Assembly: GCF_036850765.1 (NCBI RefSeq) | Contig: NC_089501.1 | Location: 16,654,997 to 16,718,996 of the forward strand | Origin: Saccopteryx bilineata | Taxonomy: Eukaryota > Chordata > Mammalia > Chiroptera > Emballonuridae | DNA: 64,000 nt | Direction of reading: 5' to 3' | Shown: positions 12,039-22,517 of the stretch, in pieces | Layout of the letters: the number at the start of each line of letters is the position of its first letter | Numbering within the stretch: position 1 is the first letter of the stretch | The notes under the pieces: generated by a model | Seen by the model: only the letters and a program-made list of their open reading frames with translations | Told to the model about the DNA's origin: nothing | The model's database searches: none | Made by a program: the position numbers and the translations under genes

Positions 12039-12317
12039 ATGAGCCTGAGCAGGTGGTGGCAAATGGAAAGAGCATTGGCCTAGGATGCAGAGAACCCAGG
12101 CTTGAAACCCCAAGGTCGCTGGCTCAAGTTCAGGCTCACCAGCTTGAGTCCAAGGTCACTGGTTTGAGCAAGGGGTCACTGACTCAGCTGGAGTCCCCTG
12201 GTTAAGGCACATGTCAGAAAGTAATCAATACCACAAGAATTAATATATCTCATCTCTCTCCCTTTCTCTCTGTTCCTATCTGTCCCTCTTTCTGTTTCTG
12301 TCTCTCTCAAAGAAAGA
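12039..12317 (+). mobile_element. Type B SINE, diverged
   Basis: Head CCTGAGCAGGTGGTGGCAAA with the B-box region AGGCTTGAAACCCCAAGGTC. The body lacks some segments of younger copies and ends in a CT-rich stretch and AAAGAAAG. The short direct repeat GAAATG on both sides is a possible TSD. Confidence 0.82.
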
Positions 12318-12350
12318 AATGCCAAAATAAATTTGCAGATAAACACAAAA

Positions 12351-12564
12351 CAGGTGCCAAACTGGTGCCTTAGCCAGGTAGCTATCTTGGTTAGAGCATT
12401 GCGCCGATATGCCAAAGTTTCAGATTCAATCCCCACTTAATGCACATACAAGAATCAACAAATGAATGCACAAATAAGTAGAACAATAAATATATTTCTC
12501 TGTCTCTCTCTATTCCTCCTCCTTCTTCTCTCTTTAGAATTAATAAATAAAAATTAAAAAAAAA
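12351..12564 (+). mobile_element. VES-like tRNA-derived SINE
   Basis: The head (GGTTAGAGCATTGCGCCGAT) and B box (CAGATTCAATCCCC) are followed by an AATCAACAAATGAATGCA segment, a CT-rich stretch and an AATAAATAAAAATT tail. The head differs from types A-C and resembles the bat VES/Ves family as I remember it. A probable TSD is ATAAACACAAA near 12340-12350 and just after the tail. It is older than types A and B. Confidence 0.65.
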
Positions 12565-13444
12565 TAAACACAAAGCTGACATCTTCCATGAGATGAACAT
12601 CAACCACATCTTTACTGGGAAAGGTACATTTGCATTATTTTGAACTGAATTACTTGTACACTCACCAGTGTCTTCTATCTCTTACCAAGCTATAAAACAA
12701 TCAAAGACAATGAAATATTTAGATCTCTATAATATCAGATGAACCTAGAAGATGCCTCTAAATTTAAATAATATATAACATTCCACTGAAAGTATACCTA
12801 TATTTTTATTTACCCCTTTCAAAATATTTCTTCTGACATAAGTTCTTTCAAAAAAGGAACTCTCTGGATGTTAACTAGCTTATATGAATGTGCAAATATG
12901 CATCCCTCTTATAGCAATTCACGTCAGTTTTATGCTTAGTTGACCTTGAATTCTTCTATAACATGATTTTTACAGTCCTTAATAGACTGTCCATCTGTTT
13001 ACTTTCCTGGGACCCTGAGATGAGTTAGCCATCCTCATAGACCTCTAAAGAAAAAAAAATCTCATCACCAGCATCACTGTAACTTATTATGCCAATCATC
13101 TCCACCTCATGCCCAAGGTTTAACACTCACACTCACCCTATCTAGGATTCTGTTGTTTCCACTTAAATCAGGAGCCCAGTGGCTTTAAAGTATCTTTTAC
13201 TACAATTTCCAGCCTGTAATAGAAATACATCATAGAATCTTACAATAATGCTGTCGGATTCCTCTATATCAACCTACGATTTCTCCATTCTTTGTATGTT
13301 ATATTTCAAGTTCAATGACATATTTAATGTAGGACATCTTAAGTCTACTATTACTAATAATAAACTTCTTTTGGTCTTTCCTCTTCATGGGTTATTTTTG
13401 TCATACTTTCAGACCTTTGCTGTGTCTTATTGACTATGTTAATT
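12565..13444. other. Unassigned AT-rich sequence
   Basis: No gene or named repeat is recognised. The frames at 13248-13623 run into the L1 3' tail and have no coding support. Confidence 0.5.
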
Positions 13445-13851
13445 TGCTTATTATTTTTTTTCTTGAACTCTTTATTTTAATTTTTCCTTCTATTTTGATA
13501 TTTTTTATTTTATTAATTATAATTTATTGTGTTAACATGTATTCAACTGTCCCACTGAATATAGCACCCTCACCCCCCACCCCCATGTCCCTATTTACAC
13601 TCCTTTTGCCTCCCTCCTCCTAACTCCTTCCCCCAGTTCCTTCTGGGATTTGCTGTCCTGTTATCTGTATCTCTGTGTTATGTATATATACTTTTACCAA
13701 TCCCTATCCCCCTTCCCTCTGACAGCTATCTCTCTGGTCCCTGTGACCCCACCTCTGACTCTATTTTGTTCCTCAGTTCACTTTGTTCACTAGATTCCAT
13801 AAATAAGATAGATCATATGATATTTGTCTTTCTCTGCCTGGCTTATTTCAC

Positions 13852-14875
13852 TTAGCATAATAGTCCCAGGTACATCCATGCTGTCACAAAAGGTAAGATT
13901 TTTTTCTTTTTCACAGTCACGTAGTATTCTATTGTGTATATGTACCAGTGCTTTTTAATCCATTCGTCCACTGATGGACACTTGGGCTGTTTCCAGATCT
14001 TGGCTATTGTAAACAATGCTGCAATGAATATGGGGGTGCATATCTTCTTTTGAATCAGTGATTTGATATTCTTAGGATATATTCCTAAAAGTGGAATAGC
14101 TGGGTCAAAAGGCAGTTCCATTTTTAATTTTTTGAGTAAACGCCATAATGTTTTCCACAGTGGCTGCAAAAGTCTGCATTCCCACCAACAGTGCAGGAGG
14201 GTTCTCTTTTCTCTACACCCTCACCAGCACTTATTGTCTGTTGATTTGTTAATGAGGGCCATTCTGACAGGTGTGAGGTGGTATTTTATTGTGGTTTTAA
14301 TTTGTATTTCTCTGATGATTAGTGATGTTGAATATTTTTTCATATGCCTATTGGCCATCTGTATTTCTCTTTAGAGAAGTGTCTGTTCAGTTAATTTACA
14401 CAATTTTAATTGAATTTTTTACCTTTCTGGTGTTGAGTTTTAGAAGTTCTTTATAAATTTTGGTTAATAACTCCTTATCAGATGTATCGACGTATATGTT
14501 CTCCCATTGTGTGGGTTGTTTTTTTATTTTGTTAATAGTGTCTTTTGCTGTACAAAGCCTTTTAGTTTGATATAGTCCCATTTGATTATTTTGTCCTTTA
14601 TTTCACTTTCCCACAGAGATAAATCAGCAAAAATATTGCTATGAGACCTATCGGAGAGTTTATTGCCTATGTTTTCTTCCAAGATGTTTATGGTTCCATG
14701 ACTTACATTTAAGTCTTTTATCCATTTTGAGTTTATTTTTGGTTCCATATAAATTTTTGAAATATTTTTTCTATATCTTTGATGTATGCCATTGGTATTT
14801 TGATAGAAATTGCATTGAATTTATAGATTGCTTTGGGTAATATAGACATTTTAATGATGTTTATTCTTTCTATCA
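13852..14875 (-). pseudogene. L1 ORF2 C-terminal remnant
   Basis: Minus-strand frames carry L1 ORF2 C-terminal signatures in order: the block [20 protein letters not shown], then a segment ending KFIWNQK (14880-14730), then [12 protein letters not shown] (14740-14700), QPTQWENIYVDTSDKELLTK (near 14540-14480) and finally [12 protein letters not shown] with IAALFTIAKIWKQPKCPS (14100-13930). In intact L1 this part follows the reverse transcriptase and includes the region before the cysteine-rich tail. Several frame changes separate the blocks. A 702-bp solo LTR interrupts the frame at its upstream edge. Confidence 0.93.
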
Positions 14876-15577
14876 TGTGGACAAGTCCTGCTGGGGGTGA
14901 GAACAAGGGAGACGCATAGACCTGACTCCGGGCCCTGGCCAGTTTGCTCAGTGGTAGAGCCTCGGCCTGGCGTGCAGGAGTCCTGGGTTCGATTCCCGGC
15001 CAGGGCACACAGGAGAAGCGCCCATTTGCTTCTCTACCCCTCTCCCTCTCCTTCCTCTCTGTCTCTCTCTTCCCCTCCTGCAGCCAGGGCTCCATTGGAG
15101 CAAAGTTGGCCTGGGCGCTGAAGATGGTTCTGTGGCCTCTGCCTCAGGTGCTAGAATGGCTCTGGTTGCAACAGAGTGACACCCCAGATGGGCAGAGCAT
15201 CACCCCCTAGTGGGTGTGCCAGGTGGTTCCCGGTTGGGCGCATGCGGGAGTCTGTCTGACTGCTTTCCCATTTCCAACTTCAGAAAAAAAAAAAAAAAAA
15301 AAAAAAAAAAACCCAACTCCGGGGACCAGGTTCAGTGACTCAGATCCACATTATTCAGGAAGTAAGCTAGCTTATATACATGGGTTCATCCAATAGGATG
15401 TCCTTCATAGCCAATGGCTGAAAAGATCAGGGAGCTGCGTGGTTGGCGCTAAGTCACTTCCTTATAGTGGGCGAGCTCCCTTCCTGGGTATGCCCAGGAG
15501 GCTTCTGGGAGCTGGAGTATTCTCACAGCATTGCATCAGCCACAGCTTCTAGAAATGTGCTCTGCGCTCCACCCACA
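14876..15577 (-). mobile_element. Solo LTR, class II ERV family, split by a SINE
   Basis: Minus strand: it begins TGTGGGTGGAGCGCAGAGCA at 15577 and ends in GGACTTGTCCACA at 14876. It matches both LTRs of the provirus at 46024-48851, including the TATATAAGC and TGAATAA regions. Flanks are CTATCA (14870-14875) and CTATCC (15578-15583), a 6-bp TSD with one mismatch, as expected for class II elements. About 380 bp of the span is an inserted type A SINE. It probably arose by LTR-LTR recombination after proviral insertion into the L1. Confidence 0.93.
14932..15310 (+). mobile_element. Type A SINE inside the solo LTR
   Basis: Head GCCCTGGCCAGTTTGCTCAG, B box GGTTCGATTCCC, full body and a long A tail (15284-15310). 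The short repeat ACTCCGG lies at both junctions (left near 14925-14931, right 15316-15322). It is one of the last insertions in this nest. Confidence 0.95.
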
Positions 15578-15869
15578 CTATCCATGAACACAGTATATGC
15601 TTCCACTTGTTTGTATCTTCCTTGATTTCTTTTATCAATGTTTAATTTTTTTTCATTTTTATTATAGTTGCTTTTTAGTTTCATGCCCTTGTGATCAGAG
15701 AAGATACTTGATATGATTTCAATCTTCTTAAATTTATTGAAACTTGTTTTGTGTCCTAACATGTGGTCTATCCTAGAGAATGCACCATGAGCACTTGAAA
15801 AGAATGTATATTTTGCTGTTTTGAGGTGAAAGTTTCTGAAGATGTCAATTAAATCCAGTTGATCTAGTG

Positions 15870-16237
15870 CAGGGGTCTCAAACTCGCGGCCCGCCAAACA
15901 ATTTTGTGCGGCCCACAGACTAATCCACGAAGTTCAAAATATTTTGGATAAAATTAAGTAAGCCTAGGGGCCTACTTGTATTTTTCATTTCTCTAGCATT
16001 CTAGCTAGATATTAGCTTAGTTAACAGCAGTTGTGATGCGAACTACAGTTTCTGGTCATTTTGTGACACTGAGTAAACTGCATGTACGACTGTGCTTGTT
16101 GTACTGATTTTTTTTGTTTTCAACTGCAGTGAGAAAAGTGTTGCGTAACAGTTGCCTTTTGTAGACCTAGTGCGGCCCGCTGAATGGCTGTGATCTTGCT
16201 CTGCGGCCCACATGCTGAGTTGAGTTTGAGACCCCTG
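15870..16237. mobile_element. Non-autonomous hAT element
   Basis: 368 bp with perfect 16-bp terminal inverted repeats CAGGGGTCTCAAACTC / GAGTTTGAGACCCCTG and perfect 8-bp TSDs ATCTAGTG at 15862-15869 and 16238-16245. It is non-coding and inserted in the L1 ORF2 remnant. The perfect ends and TSD suggest it is among the younger elements here. Confidence 0.97.
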
Positions 16238-16334
16238 ATCTAGTGCATCCTTTAAGGCTGCTGTTTTTTTGTTTATTTTCTGTCTAAAGGATCTATCCAT
16301 TGATGTTACTGGGGTATTAAAATTACCTACTATT

Positions 16335-16677
16335 GCCTGTCCGGACAGTGGCACAGTGGATAGAGCATCAGACTTGGGTGTAGAAAACCCAGGTTCGAGA
16401 CCCCAAAGTTGCCAGCTTGAGCGAAGGCTCATCTGGTTTGAGCAAAAAGCTCACCAGCTTGAGCCCAAGCTTGCTGGCTCAAGCAAGGGGTTACTTGGTC
16501 TGCTGAAGGCCCATGGTCAATGAGCGTATGAGAAAGAAATCAATGACCAATTAAGGTGTTGTAATGTGCAACGAAAAACTAATGTTTGGTGCTTCTCATC
16601 TCTCCGTTCCCATCTGTCTGTCCCTGTCTATCCCTCTCTCTCTGACTCTCGGTTAAAAAAAAAAAAAAAAATTAAAG
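16335..16677 (+). mobile_element. Type B SINE
   Basis: Head GCCTGTCCGGACAGTGGCAC, B box GGTTCGAGACC, the CAATGACCAATTAAGG segment, CT-rich 3' part and A tail. The TSD AAAATTACCTACTATT / AAAATTTCCTACTATT (one mismatch) flanks it. It is inserted in the L1 ORF2 remnant. Confidence 0.95.
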
Positions 16678-17134
16678 AAAATTTCCTACTATTATAATAT
16701 TACTGTTGATCTTGCCCTTTATGTCCATCAAAATCTGCTTTATATATTTAGGTGCTCTTATATTAGGTGCACAAAGATTTATAATGGTTATATCCTCCTG
16801 TTGGATTGCTCCCTTTTCATTATGTAGTGACCTTCTTTATACTTTATAGCCGTTGTTTTAAAGGCTATTTTGTCAGATATAAGTATTGCTACCTCAGCTT
16901 TTTTTTTTTTTTTTCTTTTCATTTCCATTTACATAAAATGCTTTTTTCTATCCCTTCACTTTCAGTCTAAGTGTATCTTTTTTTCTGAGGTGGGTCTCTT
17001 GTAGATAGCATATACATGGGTCCTGTTTTTTATCCATGCAGCTACCCTATCTCTTTTGATTGTAGCATTTAATTCATTTGCATTTAAAGTTATTATTGAT
17101 ATGTACTTATATTTTGCCATTTTATTATTTAAAT

Positions 17135-18085
17135 CTACATTCCTCTTTTTCTCAATTTCTTTTTTTTTTCCTTGTCTCTTTTTACAGCAGGACTCAGCAT
17201 TTCTTGCAGTACTGGTTTGGTTGTAATGAATTCTTTGAGATGTTTTTTGTCTGGGAAACTTTTTATTTCTCCCTCAATTTTAAATGATAGCCTTGCTGGA
17301 TAAGGTAGTCTTGGTTGTAGGTTCTTGTTGTGCATCACTTTGAATATTTCTTGCCAATCCCTTCTGGCCTCAAGTGTTTCTGTTGAGAAGTTAAATGTCA
17401 TCCTTATTGGGAATCATCTGTAGGTAATTAACTGCTTTTTTTTTCAGCTTTTAGTATTCTTTTTTTGTATCTTAATTTTGGCATTTAATTATGATGTGTC
17501 TTGGTGTAGTCCTCCTTGAATTCCTCTTTAATGGGACTCTGTGCTTCTTGAACTTGTGTGACTGTTTTCTTCATCAATTTATGGAAATTTTCAGCTATAA
17601 ATTTTTCAAACAGGTTCTGTAACCCTTGTTCATTCTTTTCTCTTTCAGGAACCCCTATGATGTGGGTGTTGTTTCTCTTCATGTTGTAATAGAGGTCTCT
17701 TAGAGTTTCCTCAGTCTTTTTGAGCCTCTTTTCATTTTGCTGCTCTACTTTTGTGCCTATATTTATCATGTCTTCTAAATTTCTGATTTGATCCTCTGCT
17801 TCCTCCAGCCTGCTGTTGATTCCTTCTAGTGCAGACTTCATTTCTAATATTGTATTTGTCATTTTGGTTCTTTTTTATGATTTCAATGTCCTTGTTAATG
17901 CTTTCTTTCTCTTTATTTAGGTGCTCATTATGTCCATCCATTGTTGCTCTAAGATCCTTGAGCATTCTAAAAATTATTATTTTAAACTCTGCATCTGGTA
18001 GTTTGGTTTCTTCCATTTCATTTAGTTCTTTCTCTGGGGACTTCTCTTGTTGATTCATTTGGGTTGCATTTCTTTGTCTACCCAT
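17135..18085 (-). pseudogene. L1 ORF1 remnant
   Basis: Minus strand: an initiator near 18085 (MGRQRNATQMNQQ), then the ORF1 signature EMEETKLPDAEFK, a coiled-coil stretch (KDLRATMDGHNEHLNKEKES; LEEAEDQIRNLED near 17780), the RRM-domain block HIIGVPEREKNEQGL (17680-17640), the PTPRHI-like position reduced to DYTKTHHN near 17490, and the C-terminal domain FSTETLEARRDW with LQPRLPYPARLSFKIEGEIK (17400-17280). ORF1p is the RNA-binding trimeric chaperone of L1. Three reading frames are needed, so it is inactive. The order and spacing are otherwise normal. Confidence 0.94.
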
Positions 18086-19566
18086 TTTGTCTGTTTATAG
18101 ACTCCTCCTTTGGGCATGCTGCTTGTGTAGCTAGCTGAGTCTAGGGTTGGTGCTGTTTGCCACCAGCTACCAGTTATTTTGGTTCTAGATCTTCTTGGAT
18201 TGGCATCAACTGTGTTTTTAGACTGCTGTGGGCTACTTGTCTGTATCTACTGCTCTTTTTGCTGTTTGTGTCGGTGTTTTCTGTTCCTGGATAGTGTGGT
18301 GGGATCAATCTGTGTATAAGGATCTGCTTTCTCCTACTTAGAGCTGACAGCAGCTCCATAAAAGCCCTAAGCTCTGTAAGATTTGCCTCCACTTTTCAGC
18401 TACTCCACCTCCTCTTGCAGCTGTGTGGTTTTCCCAGAGTCTTCTATAGAAAGACTATAGTGCGGGACCAGACTGGCCTCACCCAACCAACCCCTCAACA
18501 GGTTGCAAACTTGTTGGGTTAGGGTAGCTGAGGTTGGGAATACAATGTTAATGGGACCCACTACTTCAGGGGTCTCTTGGGCAGTAGCTCAGTACAGGGA
18601 TTGTGGCCCCTACTCCAGAGACTAATCCCTCAGCCACTGCTGGACACTCAAATTTTATTTCTCCCCACAAGGTAAGCAGCAGGTTCAGATCGAGTGGGAC
18701 TTACAGTCCCCTCTAAAGAAGTTCTTATAGTGGATGAGTCCTTGGTCTCAAGGAGGAAGACTGAGAGAGTCTTCTCCTGGGCCAGAATTTGCCTTCCAGA
18801 AAGTAGCTAAGCCCCTTGGCCAGATCCAACAATAGGTTCACTGGGACCCACACTTTGAATGTCCTTACTCCAAGCCTCTCTTCCCCCTTTGGAGCCTAGC
18901 CCAGCAGGATAGGATACCCAGCACCCAGGCCAGCTGATGGTTGTGAAGCTCCACCCTATTCAATGCACATGAGCTGTGCTGGTGCTGATCACAAAGAGCA
19001 GAACTCACCTCAGCTGGGCAAGGTGTGAGGAGCCCTTCCTTAGGATACCAGTCTAGCAAGGGTTCTTAGGTCCTGAACCAATGCTCTCTGTAGCTGGCCA
19101 CTGGATGTGCCAGCCCTTGGCCTCTCTGGCAAAAACCCAGTGCAGACCAGTGGGAGACACTGCCCATGACTGGCCCTCAGAAACCTTCTTGGAGCTACAA
19201 GCAACCCAGAGTTAGTGGCTGCCTCTGCTGGGCCCAGGTTTACATGGAAACACCAGGTGCACACCTAGGCTGGCTTTTACCCTCTCTGTGCCTGGGGGAA
19301 AGTCTACTTCAAAGTCCAAGGTTCCCTGAGTCAGTCCTTCTGCAGCCTCTGTCTGCTGGCTGCTTGTTGGGTTCGGCGGCTGAATAAACCTCTGCTAGAG
19401 TCTAACGCATGCAGCAATTTGGGGTTAGAAAGGGCTCCAACCCTTAGCCCCAAGTTTCAGTCTGTTCAGACTTTTTACAGACCTCAGTAGGATGTGGCCC
19501 CAGGAGTCTGTTGGGTTGTGGCTTCTAAGACCTAGAGGTATGGTCTACCCGCTCAGGATAGTGTCA

Positions 19567-20270
19567 ACTGAGTCTCCCGTGAGGTGGAAACACCAGTCTT
19601 AGACTCAGGAATGTGTGTGAGGGGGTGCGGGTAGTTCTGGCCTCAACACTAGAAAATTGAGTCACTGACATACCCCCTGCTTCCTGGCCTCTCAGAACGA
19701 CTTTTTGCCCTGACTGGAGCAGGAGAGACTCCCAAGAGTGGAGTGGTTGCTTTTCCCCAGGCTGATGGTGCACAGAGGGGACACTCCGCCCAAGAAAGAT
19801 GGCAACTGCAGTACTGGAGAATGGCTCAGCACAGGTGTTCCAGTGGCCAGCCCCTACAGTGTCTCTCCATGGGCCTCCAACTTTACACTCTCCTTACTCA
19901 ACTCTAGTCTTCTCTCTGAACAGTTTCTACTGAGTCTCCCGTGAGGTGGAAGTACCAGTCTTAGAGTTGGGAGCATGGGGGAGAGCTCCAGTCTCAACAC
20001 CAGAAAGCTGAGTCACTGACACACCTCCTGCTTCCTCTCCTCTCAGAACAACCCCTCACGATGTCTGGGGTAAGAGAGAGTCCCAAGGGCAGAGCAGTTG
20101 CTTTTCCCTAGGCTGATGCTGCACAGGGGGAATGCTTTGTGTAAGAAAGATGGCAATGGCAGTATTGGAGAATGACTCAGCACAGGGGTTCTGGTGGCTG
20201 TCCCCCACAGTTTCTCTCCCTGGACCTCCAACTTTACACTCTCCTCATGCAACTCCAGTCCTCTCAGCTC
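19567..20270 (-). repeat. Two tandem ~362-bp units in the L1 5'UTR
   Basis: Both units begin ACTGAGTCTCCCGTGAGGTG (19567 and 19929) and share in the same order CACCAG or TACCAGTCTTAGA, TGAGTCACTGACA, GGTTGCTTTTCCCYAGGCTG region, AAGAAAGATGGCAA, GGAGAATG.CTCAGCACAGG and CCTCCAACTTTACACTCTCC. The spacing gives a period of 362 bp, with roughly 1.9 copies. Divergence is moderate. The layout resembles monomer-type L1 promoters such as those of mouse. Confidence 0.92.
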
Positions 20271-20516
20271 TTGCTCCCCCAGAGACCCGGGTAAGTGGCT
20301 GTAAATGAGGTTCTCTGCGCGGGCCCTTTAAGATGGAGCCTGCATCTCAGAAAGCTCAATCTCTTTCTCATAGACAGAAACCCTGCTCTTTTCACTGCTA
20401 AATGTTGTCTGGATGCCTATTCTAGGCTCAGCGGCTCTAGGCTGGGACTCTGGGCCTGGGGCTGAGCACCCACACCTCTCAGGGCAACCCACCCTGCAGA
20501 GAGAGTCCCTCCAGAC

Positions 20517-21206
20517 CAGGGGTTGGGAAAATTTTTGGCTGAGAGAGCCATGAACGCCACATATTTTAAAATGCAATTCCATGAGAGCCATATAACGACC
20601 CATGTACAACACACATTATCCAATAAAAATTTGCTGTTATCCTGGAGGACAGCTGTAATTGGTTCCAGCCACCCGCAACCATGAACATGTGTGGTAGGAA
20701 ATGAATGGATTGTAATACATAAGAACGTTTTAGGCCCTGGCCGGTTGGCTCAGTGGTAGAGCGTTGGCCTGGCGTGCAGGAGTCCCGGGTTTGATTCCCA
20801 GCCAGGGCACACAGGAGAAGCACCTATCTGCATCTCCACCCCTCCCCCTCTCCTTCCTCTTTTCCCCTCCCGCAGCCAAGGCTCCATTGGAGCAAAATTG
20901 GCCCGGGTGCTGAGGATGGCTCTATAGCCTCTGCCTCAGGCACTAGAGTGGCTCTGGTTGCAACGGAGTGACTCCCAGATGGGCAGAGCATCGCCCCCTG
21001 GTGGGTGTCCTGGGTGAATCCTGGTTGGGCACATGCGAGAGTCTGTCTGACTGCCTCCTCGTTTCCAACTTCAGAAAAATACAAAAAAAAAAAAAGAATG
21101 TTTTATATTTTTAACTTTATTTTTTAATTAAAGATTTGTCTGCAAGCCAGATGCAGCCATCAAAAGAGCCACATCTGGCTTGCGAGCCATAGGTTTCCGA
21201 CCCCTG
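20517..21206. mobile_element. Non-autonomous hAT element split by a SINE
   Basis: The ends CAGGGGTTGGGAAAA and TTTCCGACCCCTG are inverted copies of the family at 7379-7693, here in the opposite orientation. Perfect 8-bp TSDs CTCCAGAC lie at 20509-20516 and 21207-21214. About 360 bp of the span is a type A SINE, so the element is about 317 bp without it. It is inserted in the L1 5'UTR. Confidence 0.96.
20733..21093 (+). mobile_element. Type A SINE inside the hAT element
   Basis: Head GGCCCTGGCCGGTTGGCTCA, B box GGTTTGATTCCC, full body and A tail. The TSD AAGAACGTTTTA (20721-20732) / AAGAATGTTTTA (21094-21105) has one mismatch. The layers are L1, then hAT, then SINE. Confidence 0.96.
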
Positions 21207-21447
21207 CTCCAGACCCTCAGCTGCTGCTCATTTCTGGGAGCAGGGAAGCCCTTTCCACATCTCTCTCCTTCCTACCAGTCTCAGTGTGGCTTCTTCTTGA
21301 TCCTTGGTTATAGAGTCCTCTTCCCTTAGTCCAAAGTTGATTTTTCAAGGTGATTGTTCTTAAGTTGTAATCCAATTTGGTCCTGGGAGGTGGCAGTTGG
21401 AACATCCACCTACTCAGTTGCCATCTTCAAGAGTCCTGCTTATTATT

Positions 21448-22469
21448 GCTTTTTAAAGTCCTATTAAAGCCATATTTCTCTCCTAAAATTTTATTTTATT
21501 TTTGTTATTGTCTTGTTTTATTTAGTCATTGTTTTCCTAGTTCATGGTATTTGGAATGTATGTGCAAATTACATGCAAATTATCATGCAATATTATATTA
21601 TTTTAGATATCATTAAAATTTTTCAGTTATGAGTACAATTTTAATCATCCATTCCCAGATCATTACTCCTATTCTCTTTTAAATTTGTAAAATCTAAGTA
21701 AAGAATGTGACCAAAAACTTTTGTATTATTCAGATATTCCCAATGTTTAAAAAGTACCTGAAACTTTCCTTAATGTAAAGAACATGAACAATGTAAAATA
21801 ATAGGACTTAATGAAATATAGAAATCAAACATAGAATCATATTTTTCTAAATAATCATTGAACTTTAAAAAAATAGAAAATACAGTGCTTATCATAATAA
21901 TAGAAATATATGATGTTAGAAAGAGCTATTAGTTTATATCTGAGTAAACAGTAGTTTTTAAATGAAGATTTTATCTATTTATTCTACCTATATACAGGTA
22001 TACAAAATTGTACATTGTCATTGTTTCTGTATTCAAGGATATTTTTGAATGCTTTTTACCATGCTTACCTTCTTTCATTCAATACTATATTCCACTAAAG
22101 TAAATTGTTTTGCTGAGAATCAAGAGGCTTTATAATCTTTAAATGTAATTCTTACTCTTGCTATTAATTGTCATTAATTAATAAAAACTTCTTCATCACT
22201 GATGCAGTCAGCTAGAAAGGCTACATGTAGGTTATGACACAGCAACTCTGGGTGTCAGCAGCTTACATCTGAAAACACGAATGTAACAGCTAGAAGGGAC
22301 TTTTAACATTATATACTCTAATCTTTTAATTATATTTAGAGAGAACATAAAATTCAGAGATAAAAGTGATTTGTCTTAGTCACAAAGTAAAAGTCAGGGC
22401 TAGTGCACAGAGAAGGCAGAAATAACTCACGGTTTAACATTTTTAATGAAATATACTGAAGGGTATATA
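21448..22469. other. Unassigned; possible MIR near 22270-22440
   Basis: Mostly featureless AT-rich DNA. The part ACAGCTAGAAGGGACTTTTA ... TAGTCACAAAGTAAAAGTCA matches the usual antisense MIR layout, though weakly. No coding frame has support. Confidence 0.4.
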
Positions 22470-22480
22470 CACATATTTTT

Positions 22481-22483
<3 letters not shown>

Positions 22484-22517
<34 letters not shown>

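Larger units (their letters stand above)
15578..17110 (-). pseudogene. L1 ORF2 N-terminal (endonuclease) remnant with RT core missing
   Basis: Minus strand from about 17110: a start-like TLNANELNATIKRDRVAAWI, then KAEVAILISDKIAFK, KEGHYIM and NFNTPVTSMDRSFRQKINKK near 16310 (the endonuclease GDFN motif region, here altered to GNFN), then DLIDIFRNF, KYTFFSSAHGAFSRIDHMLG and EIISSIFSDHKGMKLK (15840-15690), which matches the endonuclease SDH motif. Almost directly after this, near 15640, comes LIKEIKEDTNKWKH, which in L1 lies far downstream just before the INIIKM block. Some 590 codons including the whole reverse transcriptase are absent. A hAT and a SINE interrupt the frame. Confidence 0.92.
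13456..21436 (-). mobile_element. Large L1 with 5'UTR, ORF1 and ORF2 remnants, multiply invaded
   Basis: The element is framed by a perfect 11-bp TSD, TGCTTATTATT, at 13445-13455 and 21437-21447. From its 5' end on the minus strand it reads: start GGACTCTTGAAGATGGCAAC with an AAGATGGC core about 10 nt in, a long 5'UTR holding about two 362-bp tandem units, ORF1 (18085 to 17135), ORF2 (about 17110 to 13852) and a 3'UTR ending in a T/A tail. ORF2 lacks the middle of the protein. Nested insertions are a solo LTR (14876-15577, itself holding a SINE), a hAT (15870-16237), a SINE (16335-16677) and a second hAT with a SINE inside it (20517-21206). Frameshifts and stops show it is dead. Confidence 0.96.
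18086..21436 (-). promoter_or_regulatory. L1 5'UTR / internal promoter region
   Basis: About 3.35 kb separates ORF1 from the 5' TSD. Removing the 690-bp hAT/SINE insert and its 8-bp TSD leaves about 2.65 kb, long for a mammalian L1 5'UTR. It is GC-richer than its surroundings. The first bases (minus strand) carry AAGATGGC at about +10, matching the position of the YY1 site in other L1 promoters. A 362-bp unit is tandemly repeated at 19567-20270. Function as a promoter is inferred from position and family knowledge. Confidence 0.8.

Noticed and set aside
13456..21436. Intact, mobile L1
   Set aside because: ORF1 needs several frames, ORF2 lacks the reverse transcriptase and four primary insertions interrupt it.
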